In this document: piece by piece, positions 24,601 through 34,700 of the stretch
How positions within the stretch are numbered: the first letter of the stretch is position 1
Layout of the letters: each line of letters starts with the position of its first letter
NCBI RefSeq assembly: GCF_029633865.1
Contig: NC_079215.1
Location: 55,083,457-55,147,456 of the forward strand
From: Lampris incognitus
Lineage: Eukaryota > Chordata > Actinopteri > Lampriformes > Lampridae
Direction: 5' to 3'
Length of the DNA stretch: 64,000 bases
Translations under genes and position numbers: made by a program
The notes under the pieces: generated by a model
Told to the model about the DNA's origin: nothing
The model's database searches: none
The model's input: the letters and a program-made list of their open reading frames with translations, nothing else

Positions 24601-27600
24601 ACTACTCGTCGGGTGTTTGAACCCGAGGAGCAGCTGACCACAATGAAACACGCTACGACCCAGTGCTCAAATCAAGATCCTGTTCTTTAAGGTGTCTCCA
24701 TGTTATTGCCTTAATGGAAGAAGTGACATGAGACTGAAATAGAAATTGACGAGCAGATCCTTTTCTAATGTGTGTTATGTGCTTGTGTGCCCACCTCTCA
24801 ACTGTGTTTGTTTGAATTTGTGTTTCGCTTGTTTATTTATTTCCCGCTGGTTTCTAACAGGAGACCTCGAGGCCTTTAAGAAGCAGTCGTTCATCCTCAA
24901 GGAGGGAGTGGAATACAGAATAAAGATCAGCTTTAAGGTGAGAGCCTTTTACAGCTGTATGCAGGGGAAGAAGCTGATCAAATACCAAGCCTACATGGTC
25001 TAACAAATCTGGGAGCTAGGTAGAGTCTTTCTTTCCCCTCTCGGGTTTAATAATGGAATAATTGTTGTTTCACTGTGTACAGTAGTCAGAATAGATCCAG
25101 CCTGTCATGGTTAAAATCTCAATCAAATGTTTGATAACAGTTATTTTTTTCATTCTCAATACTAATTTCACAGTAACTGGTGGGATTTACTACATAACGA
25201 GGTAGAGACGACCTCTAGATACTTGTTTGCATGATTATTGACCTCCCTGACACTAACTGAAATGTCCCTCTTACTCTCCACCTGTCAGGTGCTCGGTGCA
25301 GGTTAAAACAATCTCAAAACCAGTAGTCCACATCTGACAGAGTTACAGATTTCACCGTTTGTGAGGTTAGAAGTCATTAGGTGTTCGCCTCAGTAGGTTT
25401 GGTGTAGTGTTGGTGAGTCGTTTTGATCGGTCTTGAGAACAGGTGTAAAGCTGGGTGGTTCCGTGATGCCCCGTGTCACCACTGAGCGAGGAAACGTCAA
25501 TCTAATTCAATCAGACATTTGATACACTTGATGAACCGCTGTGACGTTCTTGCTCCCGCCCACTTTTGTCTGTTCTCGAAAACTGCAGCTTGATTCTTAG
25601 ATGTCCGTGCTTTATCTAGAAGTCTGCAAGAAATAGTCATATTAGATCTGTGTTAGCGGCGCAGTGGTTAGCGCAGTCGCCTCACAGCAAGAAGGTCCTG
25701 GGTTCGAGCCCCGGGGTAGTCCAACCTTGGGGGGTCGTCCCGGGTCGTCCTGTGTGGAGTTTGCATGTTCTCCCTGTGTCTGTGTGGGTTTCCTCCCACA
25801 GTCCAAAGACATGTAGGTCAGGTGAATTGGCCGTACTAAATTGTCCCTAGGTGTGTGTGTGTGTGAGAGATGGCCTGTCCAGGGTGTCTCCCCGCCTGCC
25901 GCCCAATGACTGCTAGCATGGGCTCCAGCATCCCCACGACCCTGAGAGCAGGATAAGCGGTTCAGATGATGGATGGAGGTCTGTGTTAGGAGCAAGGCTC
26001 GGCGCTTTCCGTTTTTACCGATTTTCACCGAAAAATACCCAGATTTTTTAAAAGGAGCAGATCGGTTTAAACTGATTTTCACCCGGATTTTATGTTTCCG
26101 CGGATCCAAAAGTTGTTCCTGTTCGTGTGAGGTTATGTAACAGTGTCCTTTTGTAGCGAAATTCGGCATGCTGGGTGGCTTTGAGAAATAAAAACCGAAA
26201 ACGCTGAGCCTTGGTTATGAGCAGTGTCTATAACGGTGATTGTGTTTCCTCAGGTGAACAAGGAGATTGTTTCGGGCCTCAAGTATGTGCAGCAGACCTT
26301 CAGGAAAGGAGTGAGAAGTGAGTTAACCATTTTCTGTACCACCCAATGTCTTCTGAATTTTTGTTGAGCTCTGGTAATAGTGCATAGACACAAACAGCGC
26401 TAACTCATGTCACACTAAAGATTACACTTAACACAGCTGGCCAGCCAACCAGATGGCTAAGAATAGATTTCTTCTTTTTTTTTTTTTTGGCGTGCATTTT
26501 TCTCCCCAATCGTACTTGGCCAAATTACCCCACTCTTCCGAGCCGTCCCGATCTCTGCCCCACCCCCTCTGCCGATCCGGGGAGGGCTCCTCCGATACAC
26601 GTGGAGTTGTCGGCCGCTCCTTTTCACCTGACAGTGAGGAGTTTCGCCAGGGGGACGTAGTGCGTGGGAGGTTCATGCTATTCCCTCCAGCCCCCCCTGA
26701 ACAGGCACCCTGACCAACCAGAGGAGGCACTAGTGCAGCGATCAACATATATCCATATCTGGCTTCCCACCCGCAGACATGGCCAATTGTATCTGTAGGG
26801 ACGCCCAACCAAGCCGGAGGTCTAAGAATAGATTTCAACCATTTTCTGCTATTGCCGTCAATCCAGAAGTCTGAGCCTTCTACCTTGTTTTATTTCCCCC
26901 CCCCCACACTTTTATTGTTCAGCAATTAAGTTTAGACATCCAATGAGTTTTAATTGGTGTTATGACCACGTAGAAAGAAGAAAAAAATACCATGATGCAA
27001 CAATCTATATTAGGAAGAACAAAAGTGCCTAAAAATATCTAAAAAAAATAAATAAAAAAAATCAAGACAAGATATGGGATATATTATGAGCGCCCTTCTT
27101 GTCTCACTTGTTCAAATTGGTCGGTAGATTTTTCCTAAACCACTTCAATTCTATACCTTACTGCAAAAAGTAAACTAACTCTAAATTGAAAACTTTTCTA
27201 TTCTTCCCCGAACTTTGATGCCTAGCTTCTCCTACACCATTTAAACAGGAGACTTGGCGTACGAGCAGGAGGATCTCTTACGGAAAATAATTTGTGGGAT
27301 CCGTCTGAATGTCCTGTCATACACACAGCTTCTGCAGGACCTGTCGTGTCTCATGTAATGTTGCTATGCATGGAAGGTTTTAGTGTTAACTGTGAGCACA
27401 CGAATGATAAGTTTTCCAACCAGCATCACTGTTTTCATCCCCCTGTGATCGAACATCCCTGATTTAGTTCAGGTTGATTTGAGCAGAATAAAACAGAGGG
27501 GTTGTTTTTTATAGTGATAAGTCCCTAAACACAGAAGAGGTCTAAATTCCTTATTTGTCCAGGGGATATAAAACATCCAAACCAATGAACAGAAAAATAA

Positions 27601-27970
27601 GTAGGATTTGATTAGAAAATTGGCATGGTAGCTAGAAAGAACAGAAAACAGCAGTACAAGTATTAGCTGTGCTGTAAGTGCATCTAAATTCCAGATAACT
27701 GAAAAAAACATGCTACGTTAATACCAATGCATTGATTTTTTTTTTTCTTATTTGATTCGTTTTGCTGCAGTTGACAAAACGGACTACATGGTCGGCAGCT
27801 ACGGCCCACGACCCAACGAGTATGACTTCCTGACCTCGCTGGAGGAGGCGCCCAAAGGCATGCTGGCCCGCGGCACCTACAACATCAAGTCTAAGTTCAC
27901 CGACGACGACAAGCACGACCACCTCTCCTGGGAGTGGAACCTTAACATCAAGAAAGACTGGAAAGACTAA
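12452..27970 (+). CDS. arhgdia: arhgdia, Rho GDP-dissociation inhibitor alpha, complete coding region in five exons
   Basis: RhoGDI holds prenylated Rho, Rac and Cdc42 in the cytosol in the GDP form and masks their geranylgeranyl tail. Coding exons: 12452-12638, 20486-20569, 24861-24937, 26254-26317, 27771-27970 (stop TAA 27968-27970). All have AG/GT borders and compatible phases (total 612 nt, 203 residues; human about 204). The protein starts [20 protein letters not shown]. Residues ~1-60 are the acidic/helical Rho-binding arm ([32 protein letters not shown]). From ~65 the immunoglobulin-like lipid-pocket domain follows ([65 protein letters not shown]-stop). The ATG lies 2 nt inside its exon, so a 5' exon (ending 3193) is needed. 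ARHGDIB is less likely because the [18 protein letters not shown]-terminus and NYKPPAQK segment resemble ARHGDIA. Introns hold many transposons but no exon is damaged. Confidence 0.97.
12651..12678. repeat. (GT)n microsatellite at the start of arhgdia intron 2
   Basis: GT dinucleotides begin about 12 nt after the exon donor at 12639. Confidence 0.9.
13378..13817 (-). mobile_element. SINE-B, full length
   Basis: On the minus strand the head is tccgggtggtgtagcggtct with B-box-like ggattcgaatt complement (gattcgaattg on +), and the tail is aattggggagaaaaa. A diverged target duplication is visible: tttacatctacttcctc at 13355-13371 resembles tttgcatccacttcctt right of the next SINE. Confidence 0.88.
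13838..14231 (+). mobile_element. SINE-C, full length, head to head with SINE-B
   Basis: Starts agtccgtggtggcgtagcgg and ends with aaataaatttaaaaaaaaag. A 16-bp target duplication aagtttgcatccactt lies at 13820-13835 and 14232-14247. The insertion hit the right-hand duplication of SINE-B, so the two SINE heads are about 20 bp apart. Confidence 0.92.
14587..15673. other. arhgdia intron 2 segment without recognised gene
   Basis: Mostly AT-rich. 15063-15100 (gattcagattcagacaactt) looks like the reversed tail of an L2-type LINE, and 15440-15490 may be its remnant. Nothing else recognised. Confidence 0.5.
15682..15920. mobile_element. hAT miniature element, copy 1
   Basis: Starts tagtgattcccaactcggtc and ends gactgggttgggaaacactg, inverted termini of a CAGTGTTTCCCAA-type hAT. 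The exact 8-bp duplication gcctagat is at 15674-15681 and 15921-15928. A second copy is at 35289-35533. Confidence 0.92.
16284..17115 (-). mobile_element. Internally deleted Ty3/gypsy-like LTR retrotransposon
   Basis: Two ~215-bp direct repeats (16284-16499 and 16903-17115) start tgtag(g/a)aattgcagg and end agtccgc(t/a)aca, so they have TG...CA ends. Their poly(A) signal (aaataaaag) is on the minus strand. Reading leftward from the right LTR, the short interior encodes a decayed integrase tail ([20 protein letters not shown]) and a proline-rich end. It closes with a purine tract (ctgggggaatg) just before the left (3') LTR. Gag, protease and RT are deleted. No clear target duplication. Confidence 0.82.
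17345..18000 (-). mobile_element. 5'-truncated L1-clade LINE (ORF2 C-terminus)
   Basis: The minus strand encodes an open L1-type ORF2 end with CWRKCG...DHSHIFWKC, then [20 protein letters not shown] and MEKLTHRLR. The plus-strand T-run at 17345-17360 is its poly(A) tail. A 14-bp direct repeat flanks it (ccccagagcattct 17331-17344; ccccggagcattct 18001-18014, one mismatch), consistent with target-primed insertion. Confidence 0.9.
18153..19344 (+). mobile_element. Tc1-like DNA transposon with decayed transposase
   Basis: Terminal inverted repeats: tacactgatgagccaaaaca on the left, and the right end reads tgttttggctcatcggtgta, each bordered by the TA target. The interior (about 18470-19310) encodes transposase pieces in two frames: [20 protein letters not shown] and VTWSDGSRF near 18700, then [19 protein letters not shown] and [19 protein letters not shown], the D...D34E end of the catalytic triad. 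Frameshifts near 18850 make it a pseudogene. Confidence 0.92.
19345..19693. other. Intron sequence right of the Tc1-like element
   Basis: No gene. Its right part (19620-19672, cctgcagtctaaac) is partly the inverted counterpart of 16230-16275 (gttcagactgccagcccaaa), which could mark the two ends of an older DNA element that the LTR, L1 and Tc1 elements invaded. Confidence 0.4.
19694..20095 (+). mobile_element. SINE-B, full length
   Basis: Starts tcagggtggcgtggcggtct, continues with gttgcctaccaacatggaga and a B-box-like region (ggatcgaatcc), and ends cggggagaaaaagaaggaaa plus a C/A-rich tail. Confidence 0.88.
20690..21535 (-). pseudogene. RTE-type LINE relic: APE endonuclease joined to the 3' end
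   Basis: The minus strand encodes [32 protein letters not shown] and [20 protein letters not shown] (an apurinic-endonuclease-type core), then jumps to the LINE 3' end, [13 protein letters not shown]. The RT region is deleted. 21195-21300 contains a local duplication (accatggtagaagagtttga occurs twice). It lies in arhgdia intron 3. Confidence 0.82.
21541..22514. other. arhgdia intron 3 segment; SINE-A2 3' fragment at about 21787-21935
   Basis: 21787-21935 matches the SINE-A2 3' half (aaaagacatgcatgttaggg ... ggttaaatgcagag) on the plus strand. The rest is AT-rich with pyrimidine runs and no recognised gene. Confidence 0.6.
22905..23224 (-). mobile_element. SINE-A2, full length, inside the LINE relic
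   Basis: The minus strand starts gcggcacggtggtgcagtgg (A-box-like), carries gggttcgaaccc (B-box-like) and ends gtaatttccctacggggatc. The head lies about 8 nt from the end of the 5S-derived sequence. Confidence 0.88.
23233..23343 (-). repeat. 5S rRNA-derived sequence with inverted 5' head, second copy
   Basis: The minus strand from ~23312 down to 23233 reads ctcagaagctaagcagggtc, ggttagtacttggatgggag and ggtgctgtaagctt, the 3' two-thirds of 5S rRNA. The 5' head is present at 23321-23343 but in plus orientation (gcttatggccataccaccct), inverted relative to the rest. It follows the LINE codons for SKYQEL. Confidence 0.85.
24166..24860. other. arhgdia intron 3, right end, no recognised element
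   Basis: Ordinary intronic sequence ending in the acceptor ggtttctaacag before the exon at 24861. Confidence 0.6.
25657..25979 (+). mobile_element. SINE-A, full length, with target duplication
   Basis: The head cggcgcagtggttagcgcag contains an A-box-like TGGTTAGCGCA context, and gggttcgagccc is a good B box. The 3' part reads ggataagcggttcagatgat then ggatgga. The 10-bp direct repeat tctgtgttag flanks it at 25647-25656 and 25980-25989. Confidence 0.92.
26487..26821 (-). mobile_element. SINE-B, 5'-truncated, with target duplication
   Basis: Tail at the left (ttttctccccaatcgtactt on +), truncated before the tRNA-like head at the right (ccaaccaagccggaggt). The exact 15-bp direct repeat ctaagaatagatttc lies at 26457-26471 and 26822-26836, proving retroposition of the truncated copy. 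Confidence 0.93.
26837..27770. other. arhgdia intron 5, no recognised element
   Basis: AT-rich intronic sequence with A- and C-homopolymers, ending in the acceptor cgttttgctgcag. Confidence 0.6.
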
Positions 27971-29880
27971 AAGAGGCCTTCTGGGGGAAGAAACTAAACC
28001 CCGTGCTCTCTCTACCCCATCCACGCACCCCAAGCCCTGATTCATTCTTTGTTCAATTTGTGTGCATTCCATCCGCATGCCTTAGTTCCCGCCTTGCTGT
28101 CTTCTTTCCCCGCCCCTTCCAAACCTCTGTCTGCATCAGTAGCAGCAGCAGTAGTAGCAGCAGCCACCCCCCCCCCCCCGTCCGTCCATCACTCCTCTTC
28201 CTCCATTGTCATTGCTTCCACAAGAGAAACCCTGATCAGTCACAATTTGCCAATCCTACACAATCTCTAACTCCCCCTTGAGCTATGCCTGTTGTAGCAC
28301 CTTCCTCCTCTGCACCCAAGCCTTCTTTTTTTTACTTTGATTTTGCTGCTTGAAGAGATTAACCCCACCTTCCACCCCCCCCAAAATGGTGTCTTCCTCT
28401 CTCAGTAAGAAGTACATGTGGAAAAAGCAACTGTACAATCAATTTTTGTTCGCCTTTTTTATATAATTGTATCAATGGTTGTGTAACGTGACTGTATTTC
28501 ACATGACTGTTAATAGTAGCCGGCTTCTGTGGTCACCGCAGACCCCACCGCATCTGTTTGCTGCCCCTCCCCCCGCCATAGCACCCCTTAGCTTGCCTAC
28601 TTGCTTGCTGTCTTTTGATATTTTTACCAATACCTGCCTTGTTGAACAATTCAGAGCTGCTCGATGGCACCTTCCTCCCCTCCCTAAATGTGCTCACCCA
28701 CTTCTCTTAGATCGGGGACCGGGGCCAACTGAACTGAAGTGAAAAAGTAAGTTATACAGGCAGAGATATCCGTTCCCCAGCATAATTCACCAAGTTCTAG
28801 TTTATTCCAGTTCAGCTATAGGGGAATGAAGAACTTCGCAGTAGTTTGCATGCCTTGCGAGTCTGAAGCGGCGCTTACTAAACCGGTAGTCTGTATATCA
28901 AGGGCTTGTTCTCGCTACCAACCAGTAACCATTCTGAGCCCTCTTGGGAGTGGATGCCCCGCTTATACAGGTTACTCACATGCTGCTGCGTGCACACACT
29001 CACTGGCCCCCCAGCAAACACCTCTTGCGCAACGCAAGGGACAACAGAATGTCAGAAATTAGGACACGCCACTTCAACAAGCTTTACCGGAGGTTCCTCT
29101 CTGCTGAGCCCAGCCAGCCATCCAAATCACTACTGGTGAATCTGGGCACTCCTGTGTACCTTTTTCGCCATGAGGCCTTTGAAGCTGACCATGGTCAAGT
29201 GAGAAAGGGGGAGGGATTGGGGGGGGGGCTATGAATATTAACATTTTGTCTGTTTTTTGCCTTAATTTCCGTCATTCCCAAGGTCAAGATTCCCTGAAAA
29301 AAAATACTCCGTCACACTAACCACATTGCAACTCCGTAGCCTGCTGTCAGAAGACAAGTCAGCGGTGTTGAGTAGAAACACTGGTATCATAGAAACTTGG
29401 AGTAGATAAGCCAGGCACCGTCTGCTGCTGGAGACCTCGGCGATGTCTGGTCTTATTGGGAAACAGGAGCTGATGGCATGGAGGGCAACAAGAGAGCCGT
29501 GGTCAGCTCTGCCTTTACCCAATGACCCCCCCCCCCCCGCCCCCCTTCCAAAAAAAGACGTGATGTATTGTAAGTGAAAGAGCAGTTTGCCTTGAGCAAA
29601 TGTTAGAACTGCGTGTTAATGAGGGGTTTTAAATTGATCTGCCAAGTGAAACTAAAATCGTGTACTGTACCAGAACATATGGATGTAAAACATCTTTTCT
29701 TTTTCTTTTTTTTTTCTTTTTTTTTTTTGTTCCTGATATTGAAAATTATGTGACACTGTTCCATACATTCCTTCACATTGTACAGTTTCTATGAAAACGC
29801 TGGCATGCTGGTGGGGTTGTATATTTGATCATTTGTGATTGCTCTTCTCGGTCAATAAAGGTTTTGCTCAACTTGGCCTG
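27971..29880 (+). other. arhgdia: arhgdia 3' UTR with poly(A) signal AATAAA at 29854-29859
   Basis: After the stop codon at 27970 a ~1.9 kb C/T-rich, non-coding stretch leads to ggtcaataaaggttttgctc, a canonical AATAAA with a following GT/T-rich region. It contains (agc)n-like repeats at 28141-28165 and several C runs of ten or more. A long 3' UTR is usual for vertebrate ARHGDIA. Proximal poly(A) use cannot be excluded. Confidence 0.8.
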
Positions 29881-29993
29881 TAAAGTATCATTCGTTTTGT
29901 GATTCGTTAACACGAGCTCTTCCTCTTTCCCAGACCAGGGTGACCCCCCCCCCCCCGTGACCACACATTCGTCTCTAAGAATCAATTTATGGG

Positions 29994-30345
29994 AGGTGTC
30001 CAGGTGGTGTGGTGGTCTATTCTGGTTCAAATCCCCGAGTTACCTCCGGCTTGGTCGGCACAATCGGCCGTGTCTGCGGGCGGGAAGCCAGATGTGGGTA
30101 CACGCCCTGGCCGCTGCACTATCGCCTCCTCTGGTCGCTCGGGGGGACTAGGGGGGAATAGCCGTGATCCTCCCATGCGCTACGCCCCTCGCCATCGGGT
30201 GAAAAGAAGCGGCTGGCGACTCCACATGTATCTGAGGAGGCATGTGGATCAGCAGAGGGGGTGGGGCAGCGACTGGGACGGCTCGGAAGAGTGGGGCAAT
30301 TGGCCATTGGGGGGGGGGGGGGGAGGGGAGGGGTCCAAAAAAAGA
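29994..30345 (+). mobile_element. SINE-B between the convergent 3' ends of arhgdia and ppp1r12c
   Basis: Starts gtgtccaggtggtgtggtgg, lacks part of the head segment (goes directly from tctattct to ggttcaaatccc), and ends gggcaattggcca followed by a G16 run. Confidence 0.85.
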
Positions 30346-31753
30346 ATAAATCAGAACATATTAATGCTGAAGTGTTCTTGACTGTCCTGTATCTAAACTG
30401 ATCCAAAGACATAAAGCACAGAACCGACATCCATACTATATTTTATATACGACAGTGGACTTTTTCCAGAGCAAAATAGAAATATTAATTACAAATGTAT
30501 ATAGAAAGGCACAATGTCAAAATACAATTTGGCATGCACTTAATCTTAAAAAAAAAAAACTGAAACATTCAGAAGACCCGACCCGGTCTGAACGATCAGG
30601 TCCGTCATACTGTGCACATTAGAGGAAGGGTCAAGTCGCTTTCAATTCAACCAGCTCAAAACCCGAATTCACTCGCTTCTGACGCGGTCGTGAATTCACC
30701 AGAAACTCCAGTTTTTTTTTTCCGACAAGACATCTTCCTCCAACTCCGTGATTCTGATGAAGACCCGGCTTCCGGCGGAATTTAAAGCGAGTTGCACCCG
30801 TTGCCCCCCCCCCCCGGTGAACACCGTCTTAAATTTAGAGACTACTATTACATCACTGTGTTAAGGGTGTAAAGGGGAAGGAACCCTGTACATAAATATA
30901 CACATTAAATACACATTCACAGGAGTGGAGAGAAAAAAAACAAAAATCAACATTTCAAATACAGTTTGGTCTTACTTTACAGTAGTCAGCTCAAGTACAG
31001 AGTATCAACCCATATTCATCCTGAGAGAAACAGACCGACCACTCCAGCTTTCCCCTAAAGAACTCACGAAACCAAGCAAAATGAGGGTCCATTTTTTTGG
31101 CACGTTAAAACTTTACATTAAGTCAACCCCCCCTCCCCCCAGCCCCCCCTCCCCACGCTGCCCAAAGGCTCTGCTTCACATCTCAGGCACCTGCCTGGCC
31201 TGCCGTCTCCCCGGCCCCCTCCCACAGGCTTAGTGGTTCATTCTCTAAGACATCGCTCTGGGCTTGCGTTGATCATGGCTTTTGGTCTTAACTACGGATT
31301 TCCTAAAACAAGAACAATATTTATAAGATGGAGAAAAAGCGGGAAAGATTTTTTTCCCAGTAAAAAAACAAAAACGAAAAAAATAACAATAACGTTAGAA
31401 AAATCAGATGATAAACGACTGTCATTTTGAACAGGAACACCCCACAGTACCCTGGAAGTCTTTAGGAGGTACAGTTCTGCTTGTTATACAGTAGATAATG
31501 CCAAAACATAGAAGCCCAACCACAACCGGGTCACCGTGAAACACGGACCCGCTAGTCTTCTTACTCACGGAGCGACGGTATCTTATCTAATATATACCAA
31601 CACCTGATATATCAAAAGGATTAGACTGTTGGATGTCAGGGTTTCTTGATCTTCGTGTGCCGTGTGGGTCGGACAGACCCCCCCCCCATTCCTTTAACCC
31701 CCCCCCCCCCATCCACCCACCCCCACTCCTCTTGTGTGGAGGCTTTACAAGGT
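30346..31753 (-). other. ppp1r12c: ppp1r12c 3' UTR region
   Basis: Follows the ppp1r12c stop codon (31754-31756) on the minus strand. No coding pattern. I see no canonical minus-strand AATAAA; variant signals (TATAAA, + strand tttata near 30442 and 31319) are possible. Several C runs (31125-31150, 31679-31720) and a T9 run near 30715. Confidence 0.5.
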
Positions 31754-34700
31754 TCATTTGGAGAGTTTGCTGATGACTCGGATGAGTGCGGCGTTCTCGT
31801 CCTTCAACCTCTGGTTGTCAGCTCTGAGGTCCACCAGAACCTAGCCGACACAAAATTGGAGGTGGTTATTGACTGAAGTGCCATCAGGAAGCCCCCCTCC
31901 CCCGTGAATTAAGGTTTATGCTAGTCTTGCACCGCGTTAACCCTCAAAAGACCTAAAATATTCCATTGCAGTAATCAGCTTATGTGTTTATGCCAGTAAC
32001 CATACCTTCAGTTCATCCTCCAGTTCCACGGCTTTCCTCTGGAGTGTCAACTTCTCCTGCAAAGGGAAGAGTATCAATAACTAAGGGATCAGCAGGGGGC
32101 AGGCTAACATGCACATGTTTTTTTTTACATGTCCTCCCACAGTCCAAAGACAGGTAGGTCAGGTGAATCGGCCGTACTACATTGTCCCTAGGTGTGAATG
32201 TGTGTGTCGGCCCTGTGATGGCCTGGCGGCCTGTTCAGGGTGTCTCCCCGCCTGCCGCCCAATGGCTGCTGGGATAGGCTCCAGCATCCCCGCGACCCTG
32301 AGAGCAGGATAAGTGGTTTGGATAATGGATGGATAGCATTTGGGCCTTGTTTGGAGGAAGACAGAACTGAGGCCCTTTCCAGAGATTTATTCAAGAGCTT
32401 TCTTTTTATAAATATAAATATAATTTTTCTAATTCTAAGCTCTTTAATATGATTGATGATTTATTATATATTAGAATAGGTTGAACTTTGGGGTTCCCAA
32501 AGTTCAACCTACAAGCTGCTTAATTCCACAACGTATACGGTGTAGATTTAAGACAGCTGCTGTGATGCTGGACAAGTCCAAAGTCCTCAGATGCGTCTCT
32601 GATAAGGTCCACCACTTCCAGGTATGAAACATGTTGTAAAGAATGAAGGCCAAGGCAGACATGAGCACAAAACGGACTTACAAATCGTTCCAGCTCCAGT
32701 AGGGCCGGCCTATCTGTGCTGTTGTTCTCTTGACTCTGCCATAGACAGAAAGAGGAGGAGGAAGAGGAGGAAAAAGAAGAGGAAGGAAGAAGAAGAATTA
32801 ACTAAAAATTCACACAGGGTATTTCAGAACTACAGACTTGGTTTCATGGTGAATTTACAAATTATGAACAACTGATGTCCAAAATGAAACTATCACGCTA
32901 TTCCTCCCAGTTCCCCCTCCCCCCCGGAGAGCTGCCCCGACCGACCAGAGGAGGCGATAGTGCAGCGGCCAGGACACATACCCACATCCGGCTTCCCACC
33001 CGCAGACACAGCCAATTAGGTCTGTAGGGAGGCCTGACCAAGCTGGAGGTAACACAGGGATTCGAACTGGCGATCTCCGTTGTTGGTAGGCAACGGAATA
33101 GACTGCTATGCTACCTGGACACCCTAAATTATATACTTTTAATTTCAAAACTATAAGCACCTATGTTTCTAAATAAAGATACAAGGCTTTGCTAGAAAAA
33201 AAGGAAAACAAAAAATAAAATCCCAGCGTTTTTGCTCGGCACCAACAGGATATTCGAAACAGGTCTGGCGGTGGATTGAGAACACCTCCAACTCCTCCCC
33301 ACCTCCTGCAATACCTCCCACTGCCAACCCCAAACCCTAACCTGAACCACTCACCTTAACCGAATGCCCAGAGCGTCATCAGTTACCTGAGAGCGAAACA
33401 ACCAAAGTGGGAGGGGGTGTAGGTGTAGGTGTAGGTGGAAGGAGTTGGAGGTGTCCTCAGTCTGCCGCCAGACTCTGTTGGGGAAATTCCAACCCACGGT
33501 CTTAAGGTCTTAGTTCTGGCTGTCTAGCTCTCAGCCTGCCTCCCCAGAAACTACGTAGCACACTGGACTCGGAGTTATAATCTGGCACAAAGGCTGACAA
33601 GCGGCAGATCGCAGTTCGGGAGCAAACCTTCCATACCTGTCTGAGTCTCTCCAGCTCCACTTTGTTCTGGCTGAGCAGCAACTCGGTCTCCTGCAGCTTG
33701 TCTTTGAGTGCACTGTTCTCCTGTAGTACCTCTAGGTACAGCTAGAGGGAAACACAGAAACAGTCAATGCATCGCACTTCCTGAAAATGGAATGAAGAGA
33801 TCTTTTTTTATTGGGAGGGTGTGTTTGCCCCCCTTTTCTCCCCGGCCGGTATCCGGCCAGTTACCCACTCTTCTGAGCCGTCCCGGTCGCTGCTCCACCC
33901 CCCTCTGCCGAGCCGAGGAGGGCTGCAAACTACCGCGTGCCTCCTCCTATACATGTGGAGTCGTCAGCCGCTTCTTTTCACCTGACAGTGAGGAGTTTCA
34001 CCAGGGGGATGTAGTGTGTGGGAGGATCATGCTGTTCCCCCCAGTTCCCCTCCCCCCCCGAACAGGCGCTCCAACCGACCAGAGGAGGCGCTAGTGCAGC
34101 GACCAGGACACATACCCACATCCCACCCGCAGACACGGCCAATTGTGTCTGTGGGGACGCCCGACCACGCTGAAGGTAACACGGGGATTCAAACTGATGA
34201 TCCCCATGTTGGTAGGCAACGGAATAGACCGCCACGCCACCCGGACGCCACGAATTCTTTTTCGATGCAATAAATAAGTAAATGTACACATGGCTTTGGA
34301 AGCTGTTATGGACTGGCATCACCAATTTTCTAACAGCGTTCAACCTTTGACCTTTAAGAATATCCGTGTTGGTTAACGCGTACCTTTTTGTAGACGTCTG
34401 ACAAGTCTTCTGGTTGAGTCTCACTGCAGAAAACACAAACCCGTTTAAGGTAACAGAATGAGGAGAGTAAACCTGCGACTGCTTGGACTGAAGGTGCTAC
34501 TCACTGGGAAGTGCTGTTGCTGAGTGTAACATCTGTACTGGATGGGTTCGTTGCATCCTCATCTTCCCACTGGAAAATATTTAACCTGTGTCATCAGCTA
34601 TACAAACCTCTAGCAAGCAAGCCTCGTCTACAATAAATAAAATTCAGGTTAATGCCTGTTCTATCTGGTTGTGGCCCTCGCCAAATCCCCAACAGGCCGA

